Assembly (NCBI GenBank): GCA_038206235.1
Contig: JBBRBB010000013.1
Coordinates: 48,515-112,514, forward strand
Source of the DNA: JBBRBB01 sp038206235
Lineage (GTDB): Bacteria; Bacteroidota; Bacteroidia; Chitinophagales; Chitinophagaceae
DNA: 64,000 nt
Direction: 5' to 3'
The notes beneath the pieces were generated by a model. That model was not told the origin of the DNA. It made no database searches and saw only the letters and a program-made list of their open reading frames with translations. Each line of letters opens with the position of its first letter. Positions within the stretch are counted from its first letter, which is position 1. This document shows, piece by piece, positions 14,520 to 23,635 of this stretch. Made by a program: the position numbers and the translations under genes.

Positions 14520-16604
14520 TTAGTGATGCCCGCTTTCTTCCACTGCATATAAAGGTGCATTTGACGTGCCATACACCTCAAACGATTTTAAAGAATACCC
14601 GTTTGAAAATTTACTGGAAGTTCCATACATGCGTACATACCTGCCTGCGCCATTTAGTAATAAAATATTTGTATTATACTTGTTTCCTAAAATAGAAACA
14701 GCATCACTCCAGTTGGTTGCATCATCAGACACCTGGATTTTAAATTCTTTGGCATTCACATTAGCCCATTTCAACACAACTTTGCAAATATTGTAACGTG
14801 CCTGAAGGTCAACATAAATATATTGAGGGTCGCCGGGATTACTTGCCCATTTTGATGATGCATTATTATCCGTAGCATGAGAAGGAATATTATTTCCCTT
14901 TGTTGATGAAGCATAAGCGGGTTTATTCAGTGCAATATTTGCAGTGCCGCAGGCATTTGCATTTCCGCCGGCTAATCCATACACTATTAGTTGATTGCTG
15001 AATGTTGCCAGATACACCTTTCCATTAATTATTGTGGGGCAAACAAAGCGGGCATAGCTTGGCTGAATATCATTTGAATCAATACGCGAATTCCACAATT
15101 CGTTATTAATATTATTTGCGTCGAATGCTCTTAACATCCCGGGGCGGGCAACACCCGGATTGTAAACACCGCTTAACGTATGGCTTGCCCATAAAATTGC
15201 ACTTGCATCATTAGAGCCATTGGAAGAAACACTCATAAAAGCGCCATTGCTATATCCTGCACCCAATGCAGTGGCTGCAACAGTGCTATCAAAATTGAAT
15301 TTATTATTTGCCCTGTCAAAAGGAAATGATTTTAAGTCAGAACCCTCGCCCCATAAATAAACATTTTCTTTTTGGGCGCCTTTGTAATAGGCAAAAGATG
15401 CATGCACATGAGTGGCGCCGGCTAATTGATAACTCTGAATTATCCGGTTACTGTCTGCATAGTAAGTTCCCAAACTATCTCTGTTTACAACAAAAATTTG
15501 CCCGCTTTTACAGGCTGTTATTGCAATTTTAGTATTGGGCAAAAGCATAACCCCTGTTGGGCCCATGTCAAGATTTGAATCGGTTAAACGCCGGTAGTTA
15601 TTTGGAGTAAAAAAATCATTGAGTGTAAATGAAGAATCGGTTGAGTGAAATTTTAATATGCTAGAGCCGCGGTTTCGGGATGATAAAGCATCATTAGATG
15701 TTCCAACAGTTCCATCTCCTGCTGCTGCATAAAAGTTTCCATTTTCATCAGCAGAGGGTCCGGCGCCGCTCATCCATATTCCGCCTCCTTCTCCATCAGG
15801 CGTTACGGCATAAACCGTTTTTTGCTGCAGTGTAGTTTTATTATAACTCATTACCCAGCCATGATAGGGAGGCCAATCGCAATGCGAACCCCAGCATATT
15901 ACTACCATACTATTCAATAATAAAAGAGCGGCACGCTGATTTTGATGCCATGCATTAAAGCTAACCATGCCATTTACACTTCCATCACCTGTTCCCGCTA
16001 CGGTTGCAGCAATGAGCACCGGGCTATTGTTTTTTTCAGCACCGGTTGTAATATCAAGTGCATGTAAGTATTGTTCCTGTTGTTGGTTTAGCGTATCAAA
16101 GCTTCTTGCAACAAAAAAAATGGTATTGGTTGTTGTATCAATTACGGGTGTGCCTACAATACCTACATTGGTTAGAAAGCTATTGAATCTGTCATTGCAG
16201 CCAATGCTTCTGAAATCAAGAGCACTTGTGGCTCTTGAGTGAGATGGCGTTACATTCACACGCCAATATGGATTTGAAAGATTAGCAGAATCAGCATCGA
16301 AAGCATACACTGAATTATTCACTGTAGATACATATACTACATTTCTAATACCAATGCCGGGCATGTTAAGCTTTAGCACAACGAGAGGCTGTGCATATAC
16401 ATGGTCATCAACAGTGCGGGTAAACAGCTTGCCGAATGAACCCGGCCTAACATTGCTTTGGTTTAAAATATATTCCTGGTTATTCCATCCTGTTCTGCCC
16501 ATATCATTGTGTTGCATTACAATGCTTTTTTGAGCAAACAATAATTGGCAGGTAGATAATAGTATCACTAATAAAAGGTGAATACCCTTTAAGCAGTTGT
16601 TCAT
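14520..16604 (-). CDS. Secreted beta-propeller protein with C-terminal discoidin domain
   Basis: 694 residues from the ATG at 16604 (MNNCLKGIHLLLVILLSTCQ, a signal peptide); the frame extends to 16688. The body (about 30-560) looks like a PQQ/quinoprotein-type propeller with repeats such as NVVYVSTVNNSVYAFDADSA and GKVYLATFSNQLIVYG. The last about 125 residues (ALNKPAYASSTKGNNIPSHA through FEVYG) are an F5/8 type C (discoidin) carbohydrate-binding domain. There are no obvious PQQ dehydrogenase active-site residues, so a binding role is likelier. It shares strand with the sulfatase, about 115 bases apart. Confidence 0.8.
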   Translation of the reverse strand: MNNCLKGIHLLLVILLSTCQLLFAQKSIVMQHNDMGRTGWNNQEYILNQSNVRPGSFGKLFTRTVDDHVYAQPLVVLKLNMPGIGIRNVVYVSTVNNSVYAFDADSANLSNPYWRVNVTPSHSRATSALDFRSIGCNDRFNSFLTNVGIVGTPVIDTTTNTIFFVARSFDTLNQQQEQYLHALDITTGAEKNNSPVLIAATVAGTGDGSVNGMVSFNAWHQNQRAALLLLNSMVVICWGSHCDWPPYHGWVMSYNKTTLQQKTVYAVTPDGEGGGIWMSGAGPSADENGNFYAAAGDGTVGTSNDALSSRNRGSSILKFHSTDSSFTLNDFFTPNNYRRLTDSNLDMGPTGVMLLPNTKIAITACKSGQIFVVNRDSLGTYYADSNRIIQSYQLAGATHVHASFAYYKGAQKENVYLWGEGSDLKSFPFDRANNKFNFDSTVAATALGAGYSNGAFMSVSSNGSNDASAILWASHTLSGVYNPGVARPGMLRAFDANNINNELWNSRIDSNDIQPSYARFVCPTIINGKVYLATFSNQLIVYGLAGGNANACGTANIALNKPAYASSTKGNNIPSHATDNNASSKWASNPGDPQYIYVDLQARYNICKVVLKWANVNAKEFKIQVSDDATNWSDAVSILGNKYNTNILLLNGAGRYVRMYGTSSKFSNGYSLKSFEVYGTSNAPLYAVEESGHH

Positions 16605-16728
16605 ATTTAGAGTCCTGGGGGGGTTTGTACGGATAAAAAACAAATACAATAATATAGGGTTCGAATTATAAATGCAAAAAATAAACAAAAAAAATTTATA
16701 TGCTCATCTTAAATGCTCTATGAATTTT

Positions 16729-16911
16729 TTATTGTGTTGGGCTCTGTCGTTGTAATTTTTTTTCTTTGGCTCCAAATGATTTGTTAAGCAACTGTGCCAA
16801 ATATCTTGAGATGATGCGCCTGATGATAATGATAAGCAGAATAGCTGCTGCTACTTCAAGATAATCAAGCACTATATTATCGAGGAGCTGCCGTTGCAAA
16901 AATTCTCTCAT
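16729..16911 (-). CDS. Short membrane protein resembling the start of an MscS channel
   Basis: 60 residues with one membrane helix (LEVAAAILLIIIIRRIISRY) and a basic tail. The segment resembles the first helix and linker of Bacteroidota small-conductance mechanosensitive channels, which normally run to over 250 residues. It begins six bases after the preceding gene's stop and looks co-transcribed. It may be a genuine small protein or a truncated mscS; no further MscS-like sequence follows. Confidence 0.5.
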   Translation of the reverse strand: MREFLQRQLLDNIVLDYLEVAAAILLIIIIRRIISRYLAQLLNKSFGAKEKKLQRQSPTQ

Positions 16912-16917
16912 TACTTT

Positions 16918-17844
16918 TTATTGAACCGCAAAAATGCTGAGACCGTTATTACTTAAAATGTATAATGTATTCATCTGCCATACAGCTTTTGTAAACAGAG
17001 TCATGTCTAAATGTTGTACAGACAAATTATGCAGCGTTGTATCTGTATTAAAATGTGAGAATTTATTGGTTAAGGCAGTGTCAGGAAGATGTGAAAATGC
17101 GTTGTTCAGCGGCGGCAACTGATAAGATTGAATTAAAGTGGTTTCTGTATTCGCCTTATAAAAATGTATTTCATCGTGCCCGGTTAAAAAACTTTTCTGT
17201 GCCGTTACATTTTTCCAGTGCGGTGCAGGAATATTTTTTTTGAAAGCGCCATAATAGTCGAATAGTTTCCAGCCGCTGCTCTCATCATACAAATACAACA
17301 AACCATTATCATCAATGATGTCATCGGGAGAAAAGGATTCTGAAAATAAAACTCTGAAGTCAGCAGTTTCTAAAAGTAAGTTTCCCTTATCATCCAACTT
17401 TTTCAATTTATTATTCAGCTCATCAAACACCCAATAATTATTATCATAGCTAAGAGCAACTGCCTTTGCCTGCAGTATATTGAGCGTACGAAGGTCAATC
17501 GTGTTTATTGCATTGAGAAAGCGGTCTAGTATTACCAGTGTTGAAAAGTCTTTGTAGTATAAAACTATTTTAAAAGGATTGGTAACATCAAGAGAGAATA
17601 TATTGCTGTACCTGCGCACATCATTGTAAACGGCAGAAGAATCACCTTTATCATTAAGTTTTGTGATTTTACTTTTCCCGCTTATGAGATAAATGTTATT
17701 AAGATTATCAACATAAAAATCTGTGTAGTTGCCTTTAATAAATTTTGTTTGTGTAAGATGCAATAATGTATCTGTGTATGCGTGTGCAGAAAAATGAATA
17801 CATACAATAAGTACAACTGATAAAATAATTTTTACTCTTCCCAT
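16918..17844 (-). CDS. Secreted protein of unknown function, probable beta-propeller
   Basis: 308 residues with a signal peptide (KIILSVVLIVCIHFSAHAY). Repeating strands such as FYVDNLNNIYLISGKSKITK and DNGLLYLYDESSGWKLFDYY suggest an NHL-like or six-bladed propeller. The start overlaps the lpxH stop by 13 bases, implying co-translation. I do not recognise a catalytic motif. Confidence 0.7.
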   Translation of the reverse strand: MGRVKIILSVVLIVCIHFSAHAYTDTLLHLTQTKFIKGNYTDFYVDNLNNIYLISGKSKITKLNDKGDSSAVYNDVRRYSNIFSLDVTNPFKIVLYYKDFSTLVILDRFLNAINTIDLRTLNILQAKAVALSYDNNYWVFDELNNKLKKLDDKGNLLLETADFRVLFSESFSPDDIIDDNGLLYLYDESSGWKLFDYYGAFKKNIPAPHWKNVTAQKSFLTGHDEIHFYKANTETTLIQSYQLPPLNNAFSHLPDTALTNKFSHFNTDTTLHNLSVQHLDMTLFTKAVWQMNTLYILSNNGLSIFAVQ

Positions 17845-18590
17845 TTTTTTAATTGTATATCGTAGCCGTCAAATTCAGCGTAGGTATAGGTTGTAATCCA
17901 ATCGCCCAGATTAATATAGCGACTGCTTCCGCTTAATTTAAAATCAATGGGGTAATGCCTGTGACCAAAAATAAAATAATCATAATTTTCTTTTGCAAGC
18001 ATTTGCCGGCAAAAAATAATCAGCCACTCTTTTTCTTCACCCAAAAAAACAGCATCGGATGCGCCTGTTTTTTTGCGGCTCTTTTTGCTGAAATAATTCG
18101 CTAAGCCCATACCCAGTGTGGGATGAAGCTGACCAAACAACCACTGGCAAAATTTATTCCTGAAAATTTTTTTGATGAACTTGTATCCATGGTCACCGGG
18201 ACCAAGCCCGTCGCCATGACCAATAAAAAATTTTTTATTATTAAAAATATAAGTGCAGGGTTCAAAATGAACAGAGATGTTTAGCTCTTGTGTAAAGTAT
18301 CCATGCATCCACATATCGTGATTGCCTGCAAACAGATGAATGGGAATTCCGCCGTCCGTTATTTCTGCCAGCTTGCCAAGCAAGCGTGTGTAGCCTTTTG
18401 GAACAACCGTTTTATATTCGTACCAGAAATCAAAAATATCGCCTGCAACAATTATTTGTGCGGCATCAGTGCAAATGTGATTAAGAAAGGAAACAATTTT
18501 TTTTTCCCGCTGCAGACTGCTTGTTTTATCAGGAGCGCCGAGATGAAAATCGGAAAGAAAATAAATTTTTTTGCCGGTTGCTACATCCAT
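17832..18590 (-). CDS. lpxH: UDP-2,3-diacylglucosamine diphosphatase (LpxH-like metallophosphatase)
   Basis: 252 residues. It is expected to release UMP from UDP-2,3-diacylglucosamine in lipid A synthesis at the inner membrane. The calcineurin-type metal motifs are in order: SDFHLG, GDIFDFWYE, GNHDMW, a GHGDG pair and FGHRHYP. It overlaps the cyclotransferase upstream by 10 bases and the propeller gene downstream by 13, forming a tight operon. Confidence 0.88.
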   Translation of the reverse strand: MDVATGKKIYFLSDFHLGAPDKTSSLQREKKIVSFLNHICTDAAQIIVAGDIFDFWYEYKTVVPKGYTRLLGKLAEITDGGIPIHLFAGNHDMWMHGYFTQELNISVHFEPCTYIFNNKKFFIGHGDGLGPGDHGYKFIKKIFRNKFCQWLFGQLHPTLGMGLANYFSKKSRKKTGASDAVFLGEEKEWLIIFCRQMLAKENYDYFIFGHRHYPIDFKLSGSSRYINLGDWITTYTYAEFDGYDIQLKKWEE

Positions 18591-19036
18591 TTATGCGGCG
18601 TGTTATAATTTTTGGTCCCAAGATATTGCAGCACATCGCCTGAAGGTATTACCGGCTTACCTGCAGTATCGCCAATATACCAATACATCCACGCCTGCGT
18701 TGCAGTGCCATCATCTTTATATACTGTTGCGAGTTCTCTTTTATATAAAAGCTGTTCATCCTGCTCTACATTCACGCCTTCATAATCGTCTATTTGTGCA
18801 ATTGCCCAGGGAAATTCTTCCCTGCTGTTTATCTTATATAATTCCCCGATAATATAAAAGTTTCCTGTTGAAGGAGTAGCAACGGGGTAGCTGCCCATAT
18901 CGTTTAAAATGCCTTTTACTTTTCCATTGCAAACGAACGTAAAATATTTGCTTATGTAATTGTAAGCATCATTGTGAAAGCCTTTGCGCAATGAGCCATA
19001 CACAAAGAGTTGAGAGGGGGAGGAGGTTAACTTCAT
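18581..19036 (-). CDS. Gamma-glutamylcyclotransferase-like (AIG2 family) protein
   Basis: 151 residues from the ATG at 19036 (MKLTSSPSQLFVYGSLRKGF); the frame extends to 19156, but the extra residues are not family-like. LFVYGSLRKG is the substrate-binding YGSL motif. The E/D acid residue expected in the middle is probably in IDDYEGVN. It ends inside the start of lpxH. Substrate unknown. Confidence 0.8.
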   Translation of the reverse strand: MKLTSSPSQLFVYGSLRKGFHNDAYNYISKYFTFVCNGKVKGILNDMGSYPVATPSTGNFYIIGELYKINSREEFPWAIAQIDDYEGVNVEQDEQLLYKRELATVYKDDGTATQAWMYWYIGDTAGKPVIPSGDVLQYLGTKNYNTPHKWM

Positions 19037-19373
19037 ACCTGCAAAATTAAGGGCAATAGGGTTGCAGAGGAAGAAGATTTTTTTTATGTTACCGGCTTTG
19101 GTTTTCATGGCATCACCGGTTGTGTCACTCACTTCAATGATGAGGTTACGCTGCATCGTGGAACAAAATTTATTAATATTTTTTTCCGGTTTACATTTTT
19201 CTATATTTTCTCAAGCAATTGAATAAAAAGCACACTTCAATCAGCGGACATTTTTTATTCCAAAAAAGCCCCATGGTCTTTTTTAATTTACTTATAACAT
19301 CAAACACTTTAAGTTTATTCCAGAACTTAAATTTTTTGCGATTTCACATGCTTAATTTACAACAACCTATAAC

Positions 19374-19438
19374 TGTCATCAATCAACCTTCATCTGTCAT
19401 CTTTTGCTGGACCTATGAGCCGTGGATTTGTAATCCAC
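19374..19438. repeat. NNTCATC heptamer array and GTGGATT palindrome
   Basis: 19374-19401 is four heptamers (TGTCATC AATCAAC and on). 19422-19438 is GTGGATTTGTAATCCAC, a seven-base palindrome with a three-base loop, immediately after mqnC. A similar GTGGATTGCAAATCC occurs at 22266. The rest of 19040-19440 holds no gene that I can support. Confidence 0.6.
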
Positions 19439-19445
19439 ACATATT

Positions 19446-20570
19446 TCAATAATCCACCACCTGCTCCTCAATCTCTTCAGGTATTTTTCTCCATTCATAT
19501 TGCTGGTTGCGAAGCTGAGGTTCAAAGCCTGCTTCTTCTATTGCAGCTTGAATAGATTTATAGGTAAAGCGGTGTGGTGCACCCGCAGCGCTTACAACAT
19601 TTTCTTCGAGCATAATACTTCCAAAATCATTTGCTCCCGCATGCAAACATAATTGTGCAGTTTGTTTGCCAATGGTTAGCCAGCTTGCCTGTATGTTTTT
19701 TATGTTGGGCAGCATGATGCGGCTCATCGCAATCATGCGGATATATTCTTCAGGAGTTGTAAGATTATGTACTCCGCGTATTCGTGCAAGTAAAGTATCC
19801 ACATCCTGAAATGTCCAGGGAATAAAGGCAAGAAAACCTTTTGCTCCTTTAGGTTTCATTGCCTGCACTTCTCGTATTCTTGCAAGATGAATAAAGCGCT
19901 CTTCAATAGTTTCTACATGACCAAACATCATTGTGGCACTGGTAGTAATATTTAATTTGTGCGCTTCACGCATAATAGAAAGCCACTCATCTGCGCCGCA
20001 TTTTCCTTTACTAATTAAACGCCGCACACGGTCAATCAAAATTTCAGCGCCTGCGCCGGGGAGTGAATCTAATCCGGCTGCTCTCAGTTCTATCAACACA
20101 TCACGATGACTCATTTTTTCCAGCTTGCATATATGGGCAACTTCAGGCGGACCTAATGCATGCAGTTTTATTTCAGGATATTCCTGTTTTATCTGCCGGA
20201 AAGTTTTTGTATAAAAATCTAATCCGAGATTGGGATGATGACCGCCCTGCAATAACAATTGGTCGCCGCCGAATTTTAATGTCTCTTCTATTTTTTTTCG
20301 ATAGGTCGGCATATCAGTTATATATGCATCAGGATGCCCGGGAATACGGTAGAAGTTGCAGAACTTGCAATTGGCAATACATACATTGGTAGTGTTTACA
20401 TTGCGATCAATCTGCCAGGTTACTTTTCCATGCGGCACTTGCTTTTTTCGTAATTCATTAGCTACATACATCAGTTCTGTAAGAGGTGCATTATGAAATA
20501 AAAAAACAGCCTCATCTGCAGAGAGAAATTGAAAATTCAATGCACGTTCATATAATGATGCAAGTTCCAT
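19446..20570 (-). CDS. mqnC: Cyclic dehypoxanthinyl futalosine synthase
   Basis: 374 residues. A radical SAM enzyme of the futalosine route to menaquinone. The cluster motif CIANCKFC (CxxxCxxC) is followed by the family-specific FYRIPGHPDAYI. LQGGHHPNLGLDFY, TSATMMFGHVET and LAFIPWTFQDVDT are MqnC-type segments that favour it over MqnE. I chose the second in-frame ATG (MELASLYERA). Other mqn genes are not in the window. Confidence 0.9.
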   Translation of the reverse strand: MELASLYERALNFQFLSADEAVFLFHNAPLTELMYVANELRKKQVPHGKVTWQIDRNVNTTNVCIANCKFCNFYRIPGHPDAYITDMPTYRKKIEETLKFGGDQLLLQGGHHPNLGLDFYTKTFRQIKQEYPEIKLHALGPPEVAHICKLEKMSHRDVLIELRAAGLDSLPGAGAEILIDRVRRLISKGKCGADEWLSIMREAHKLNITTSATMMFGHVETIEERFIHLARIREVQAMKPKGAKGFLAFIPWTFQDVDTLLARIRGVHNLTTPEEYIRMIAMSRIMLPNIKNIQASWLTIGKQTAQLCLHAGANDFGSIMLEENVVSAAGAPHRFTYKSIQAAIEEAGFEPQLRNQQYEWRKIPEEIEEQVVDY

Positions 20571-20625
20571 ACACAATATCTTATCTTAATTAAAGAGTAA
20601 AATTACAACGGGAAGTGGTATAAAA

Positions 20626-20943
20626 TTGATGAATAATTATTCGCAGGATTTGATAATTTTATTTATGGCAACCAAAAACACACTTATTACAATTCGCAAC
20701 CGGCGTTGTGAACTAAAGTTAACTTTTGAATTCGCAGACCATATAATGTATAATTATCTGCACGACCATGAAAGACATCCGCTTACTTTTCTTGAAATAC
20801 AAAGAACTGCAAAACATGCAGCATACTACCTGAAACAAAAGCGTACTTATATTGGCATAGGACATTATGATGGAAAAAGATTTCAAATAGTTGTAATTTT
20901 GGAAAAGAAAGAAGCTGTACTGATAACTTGTTATAAAATATGA
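20626..20943 (+). CDS. Small protein, candidate toxin of a two-gene module
   Basis: 105 residues, or about 92 if the internal ATG (MATKNTLITIRNRR) is used. The C-terminal strand pattern (GIGHYDGKRFQIVVILEKKE, ending VLITCYKI) resembles DUF4258/BrnT-like small toxins. It overlaps the next gene by four bases (ATGA), an arrangement typical of toxin-antitoxin pairs. This is inference; no catalytic residue can be pointed to. Confidence 0.5.
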   Translation: MMNNYSQDLIILFMATKNTLITIRNRRCELKLTFEFADHIMYNYLHDHERHPLTFLEIQRTAKHAAYYLKQKRTYIGIGHYDGKRFQIVVILEKKEAVLITCYKI

Positions 20944-21128
20944 ACACTAAAACTAAAAAGAAATTACCTGCAGATAAAAAGCCTAATGGCTTTCGCTACA
21001 AAATTCAGAGCGAAAGTGAACGCAGGGAAGTGAAATGGTTAATAAGACAGGGGCACTTCGACAGCATAAAAGATTATGAAGATTTTATTACAAAGATTGA
21101 AACAGGAAAATTGAAACCGGTTAATTAA
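20940..21128 (+). CDS. Small basic protein, candidate antitoxin partner
   Basis: 62 residues with a lysine-rich N-terminus (NTKTKKKLPADKKP) and a helical C-terminus (SESERREVKWLIRQGHFDSI). The four-base overlap with the upstream gene suggests one translation unit. I do not recognise a named DNA-binding fold. Confidence 0.45.
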   Translation: MNTKTKKKLPADKKPNGFRYKIQSESERREVKWLIRQGHFDSIKDYEDFITKIETGKLKPVN

Positions 21129-21139
21129 ATCTTCGCCCT

Positions 21140-21167
21140 CTCCATTATCTATTCTCCATTTGCATTT
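21140..21167. repeat. CTCCATT heptamer array
   Basis: Four heptamers: CTCCATT, ATCTATT, CTCCATT, TGCATTT. The array ends at the mdh stop codon, between two convergent genes. Confidence 0.5.
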
Positions 21168-22095
21168 ATATCGTCTTCAGCACATCATTCATGCTTCTAA
21201 CCGCATCGGCGCTTTTATTAAAAAGAGTTTGTTCTTCATCATTCAATTTATAATCAATAATTTTTTCCCAGCCGGTTTTCCCAATTACAACAGGCGCTCC
21301 AAGACAAATATCACGCTGACCATATTCACCTTCCAGCAATACACAGCAGGGGAAAAGTTTTTTCTCATGACGCATAATTGTTTTTACAAGAGCAGCTCCT
21401 GCAGCGCCGGGTGCATACCATGCAGAAGTGCCAATAAGTTTTGTAAGCGTTGCACCGCCAACCATTGTATCACTCACAACTTTTTTTTGCTGTTCTTCAT
21501 TTAGAAAATTTGAAACAGGTGCGCTGTTCCATGTGGCGTAACGAATTAACGGAATCATGGTAGTATCGCCATGTCCGCCAATTACAGTTGCGTTTAAATC
21601 AGCAGGAGAACAATTTAATGCCATGCTTAAATAGCATTTGAATCTTGCGCTGTCTAAAATTCCACCCATACCAATTACCCGATTTTTTGGTAAGCCTGTG
21701 CCGGTGAGAGTGAGATAAGTCATTGTATCCATCGGGTTGCTGATTACAACAATAATTGTATCGGGCGAATGTTGTAAAATATTTTGCGCAACACCTTTTA
21801 CAATGTTTGCGTTTGTGCCAATGAGTTCTTCACGTGTCATTCCGGGTTTACGCGGTATGCCTGAAGTTATTACCACAACATTACTGCCCGCAGTTTTTGC
21901 ATAATCATTTGTGCTGCCGGTAATGCGTGTATCAAAACCAAGCAGGGCAGCGGTTTGTGTAATATCAAGCGCCTTGCCTTCTGCAAGTCCTTCTTTAATA
22001 TCAAGCAAAACTAATTCTTCGCAGAGAGCGGCACGGGCAATATTATCGGCACAGGTTGCACCAACAGCGCCGGCGCCTACAACGGTAACTTTCAT
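21166..22095 (-). CDS. mdh: Malate dehydrogenase
   Basis: 309 residues from the ATG at 22095 (MKVTVVGAGAVGATCADNIA), the usual start; the frame extends 14 residues upstream. NAD is bound by GAGAVG with acid D at the end of the second strand (LVLLDIKEG). The substrate loop is ITSGIPRKPGMTREEL, with the extra Arg pattern of malate rather than lactate enzymes. Active-site residues lie in the SNPMDTMTY and GGHGDTTMIPL regions. A TCA-cycle enzyme standing alone here. Confidence 0.93.
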   Translation of the reverse strand: MKVTVVGAGAVGATCADNIARAALCEELVLLDIKEGLAEGKALDITQTAALLGFDTRITGSTNDYAKTAGSNVVVITSGIPRKPGMTREELIGTNANIVKGVAQNILQHSPDTIIVVISNPMDTMTYLTLTGTGLPKNRVIGMGGILDSARFKCYLSMALNCSPADLNATVIGGHGDTTMIPLIRYATWNSAPVSNFLNEEQQKKVVSDTMVGGATLTKLIGTSAWYAPGAAGAALVKTIMRHEKKLFPCCVLLEGEYGQRDICLGAPVVIGKTGWEKIIDYKLNDEEQTLFNKSADAVRSMNDVLKTI

Positions 22096-22265
22096 ACAGC
22101 ATTTATTTTTTGGGGTGATGAATTTTTGAGGATTCAAATGTAGGGAAATCGTTTCTGGTTTATCGTTTTTCGTTTGGTGTTTCTCAGAAGGTGTTTCGAT
22201 TAAGAGAGGGGCGTGAGATATGGGATTTGCGCTTGCTTAATTCTTTTAGATTTTACTTTTATATT

Positions 22266-22330
22266 GTGGATTGCAAATCCCGACCAGCGAATTGTGAGTT
22301 AAGAATTATGAGTTATGAGTTGAGAATTAC
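22266..22330. repeat. GTGGATT half-palindrome and GARTTNN heptamer array
   Basis: 22266-22280 is GTGGATTGCAAATCC, like 19422. 22289-22330 is exactly six heptamers of GA(A/G)TT plus two bases (GAATTGT GAGTTAA and so on, 42 bases). This is the main content of the gap between mdh and the DUF4258 gene. Confidence 0.7.
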
Positions 22331-22370
22331 AAATGTTTAAAGAAGCGGGTTAACGTTTTAGATTTATAAA

Positions 22371-22378
22371 TAACTTTG
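22371..22378 (+). promoter_or_regulatory. -7 box for the DUF4258-DUF2283 pair
   Basis: TAACTTTG matches TAnnTTTG exactly, 11 bases before the ATG at 22390, with a TTTTAG stretch about 20 bases upstream of it. Confidence 0.55.
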
Positions 22379-22389
22379 ACAGTAAGCCA

Positions 22390-22623
22390 ATGAACACTTT
22401 TCAGTTTTCTCCACATGCTTTGCTTCAAATGAAAGACAGAAATATTGAACAAAGTATTGTAATAGAAGTATTAAATAATCCGCAAAGTATTTTAAGTGAA
22501 GAGCATTACACACTATATCAGCGATTGTTTACATTTGATGAGAAAGATTACCTGGTAAGGGTTTTTGTAAACACTGATGAAAAGCCGCCACGAATAATAA
22601 CAGTTTATAAAACCTCTAAATAA
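22390..22623 (+). CDS. DUF4258 protein, candidate toxin
   Basis: 77 residues: FSPHALLQMKDRNIEQSIVI is the H-A-x-x-R/K-M helix at the start of DUF4258, followed by strands (LYQRLFTFDEKDYLVRVFVN, IITVYKTSK). DUF4258 and the following DUF2283 gene are often neighbours and are regarded as a putative type II toxin-antitoxin pair; activity is not established. Ten bases separate the genes. Confidence 0.75.
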   Translation: MNTFQFSPHALLQMKDRNIEQSIVIEVLNNPQSILSEEHYTLYQRLFTFDEKDYLVRVFVNTDEKPPRIITVYKTSK

Positions 22624-22633
22624 AAAAATACTT

Positions 22634-22828
22634 ATGAAAGTAAAATATGACAGTGAAGTGGATGTTTTGATGATTCAGTTAAACAATTTGCCCATTAAAG
22701 AGAGCGATGAAGATAAGCCCGGTGTAATTCTGGATTATGCAGATGATGGTTCAGTTGTGTCAATAGAAATATTGAATGCTTCGAAAAAAATGCCTCAGCC
22801 GGATAAATTGGAATATGAAAAAGTGTAG
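22634..22828 (+). CDS. DUF2283 protein, candidate antitoxin
   Basis: 64 residues with the DUF2283 pattern: KVKYDSEVDVLMIQL, then GVILDYADDGSVVSIEILNA. The domain is a small beta sheet. It is partner to the DUF4258 gene just upstream. Confidence 0.8.
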   Translation: MKVKYDSEVDVLMIQLNNLPIKESDEDKPGVILDYADDGSVVSIEILNASKKMPQPDKLEYEKV

Positions 22829-22856
22829 AAGATGTTGCCAGCTATGGTTGTGAGGA

Positions 22857-22877
22857 GAATTGGGAGTTGGGAATGGG
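22857..22877. repeat. GARTTGG heptamer array
   Basis: Three heptamers (GAATTGG GAGTTGG GAATGGG) between the DUF2283 gene and the CoA transferase, same family as 22289-22330. Confidence 0.6.
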
Positions 22878-22933
22878 CACAAGATGCTTATGTACAAGGC
22901 AATGCCTCAATATTGTTATAACTGGTTTTGTTT

Positions 22934-23635
22934 ATGAATAAAGTTTTTAAGAACGCGAAAGAAGCCATAGCAGATATTCAAGATAATGCCACAATTATGC
23001 TTGGTGGCTTTGGATTATCCGGCATTCCGGAAAATTGTATTGATGGGCTTGTGGAAAAAGGAATTAAAAATTTAACCTGCATCTCTAACAATGCCGGAGT
23101 TGATGGCTTTGGTCTTGGAAAACTTTTAGTTACACGGCAAATAAAAAAAATGATGAGCAGTTATGTGGGTGAGAATGCTGAGTTTGAACGTCAGTTGCTT
23201 TCAGGTGAATTAGAAGTTGATTTAATACCGCAGGGCACACTTGCCACACGCATACAAATGGCGGGCATGGGTATACCGGCTTTTTTTACTCCTGCAGGCT
23301 TTGGAACTGAAATTGAAGCAGGTAAAGAGATCCGTGAATTTAATGGCAAGATGTATTTAATGGAGCTTGCACTTCACGCAAACTTTGCATTGGTAAAAGC
23401 ATGGAAGGGTGATACGATGGGCAATCTTGTTTTCAGAAAAACCACACGCAATTTTTCAACATCCATGGCAAAAGCCGGTGATATTACTATTGCCGAAGTG
23501 GAGCAGTTAGTGCAGCCCGGAGAATTAGATCCAGATAATATTCATGTTGCCGGTGTGTATGTGCATCGCATATTTCAGGGAATGAATTATGAAAAAAGGA
23601 TTGAGCGCAGAACCGTAAGCCTTTCTAAAACATAA
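22934..23635 (+). CDS. scoA: 3-oxoacid CoA-transferase, A subunit
   Basis: 233 residues from the second in-frame ATG (MNKVFKNAKEAI); the frame begins at 22928. It transfers CoA between succinyl-CoA and acetoacetate together with the B subunit. GGFGLSGIPENCI is the family I CoA-transferase signature, and the QGTLATRIQMAGMGIPAF segment is typical. The B subunit, which holds the catalytic glutamate, is not in the window; about 1.4 kb without an intact gene follows. Confidence 0.92.
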   Translation: MNKVFKNAKEAIADIQDNATIMLGGFGLSGIPENCIDGLVEKGIKNLTCISNNAGVDGFGLGKLLVTRQIKKMMSSYVGENAEFERQLLSGELEVDLIPQGTLATRIQMAGMGIPAFFTPAGFGTEIEAGKEIREFNGKMYLMELALHANFALVKAWKGDTMGNLVFRKTTRNFSTSMAKAGDITIAEVEQLVQPGELDPDNIHVAGVYVHRIFQGMNYEKRIERRTVSLSKT

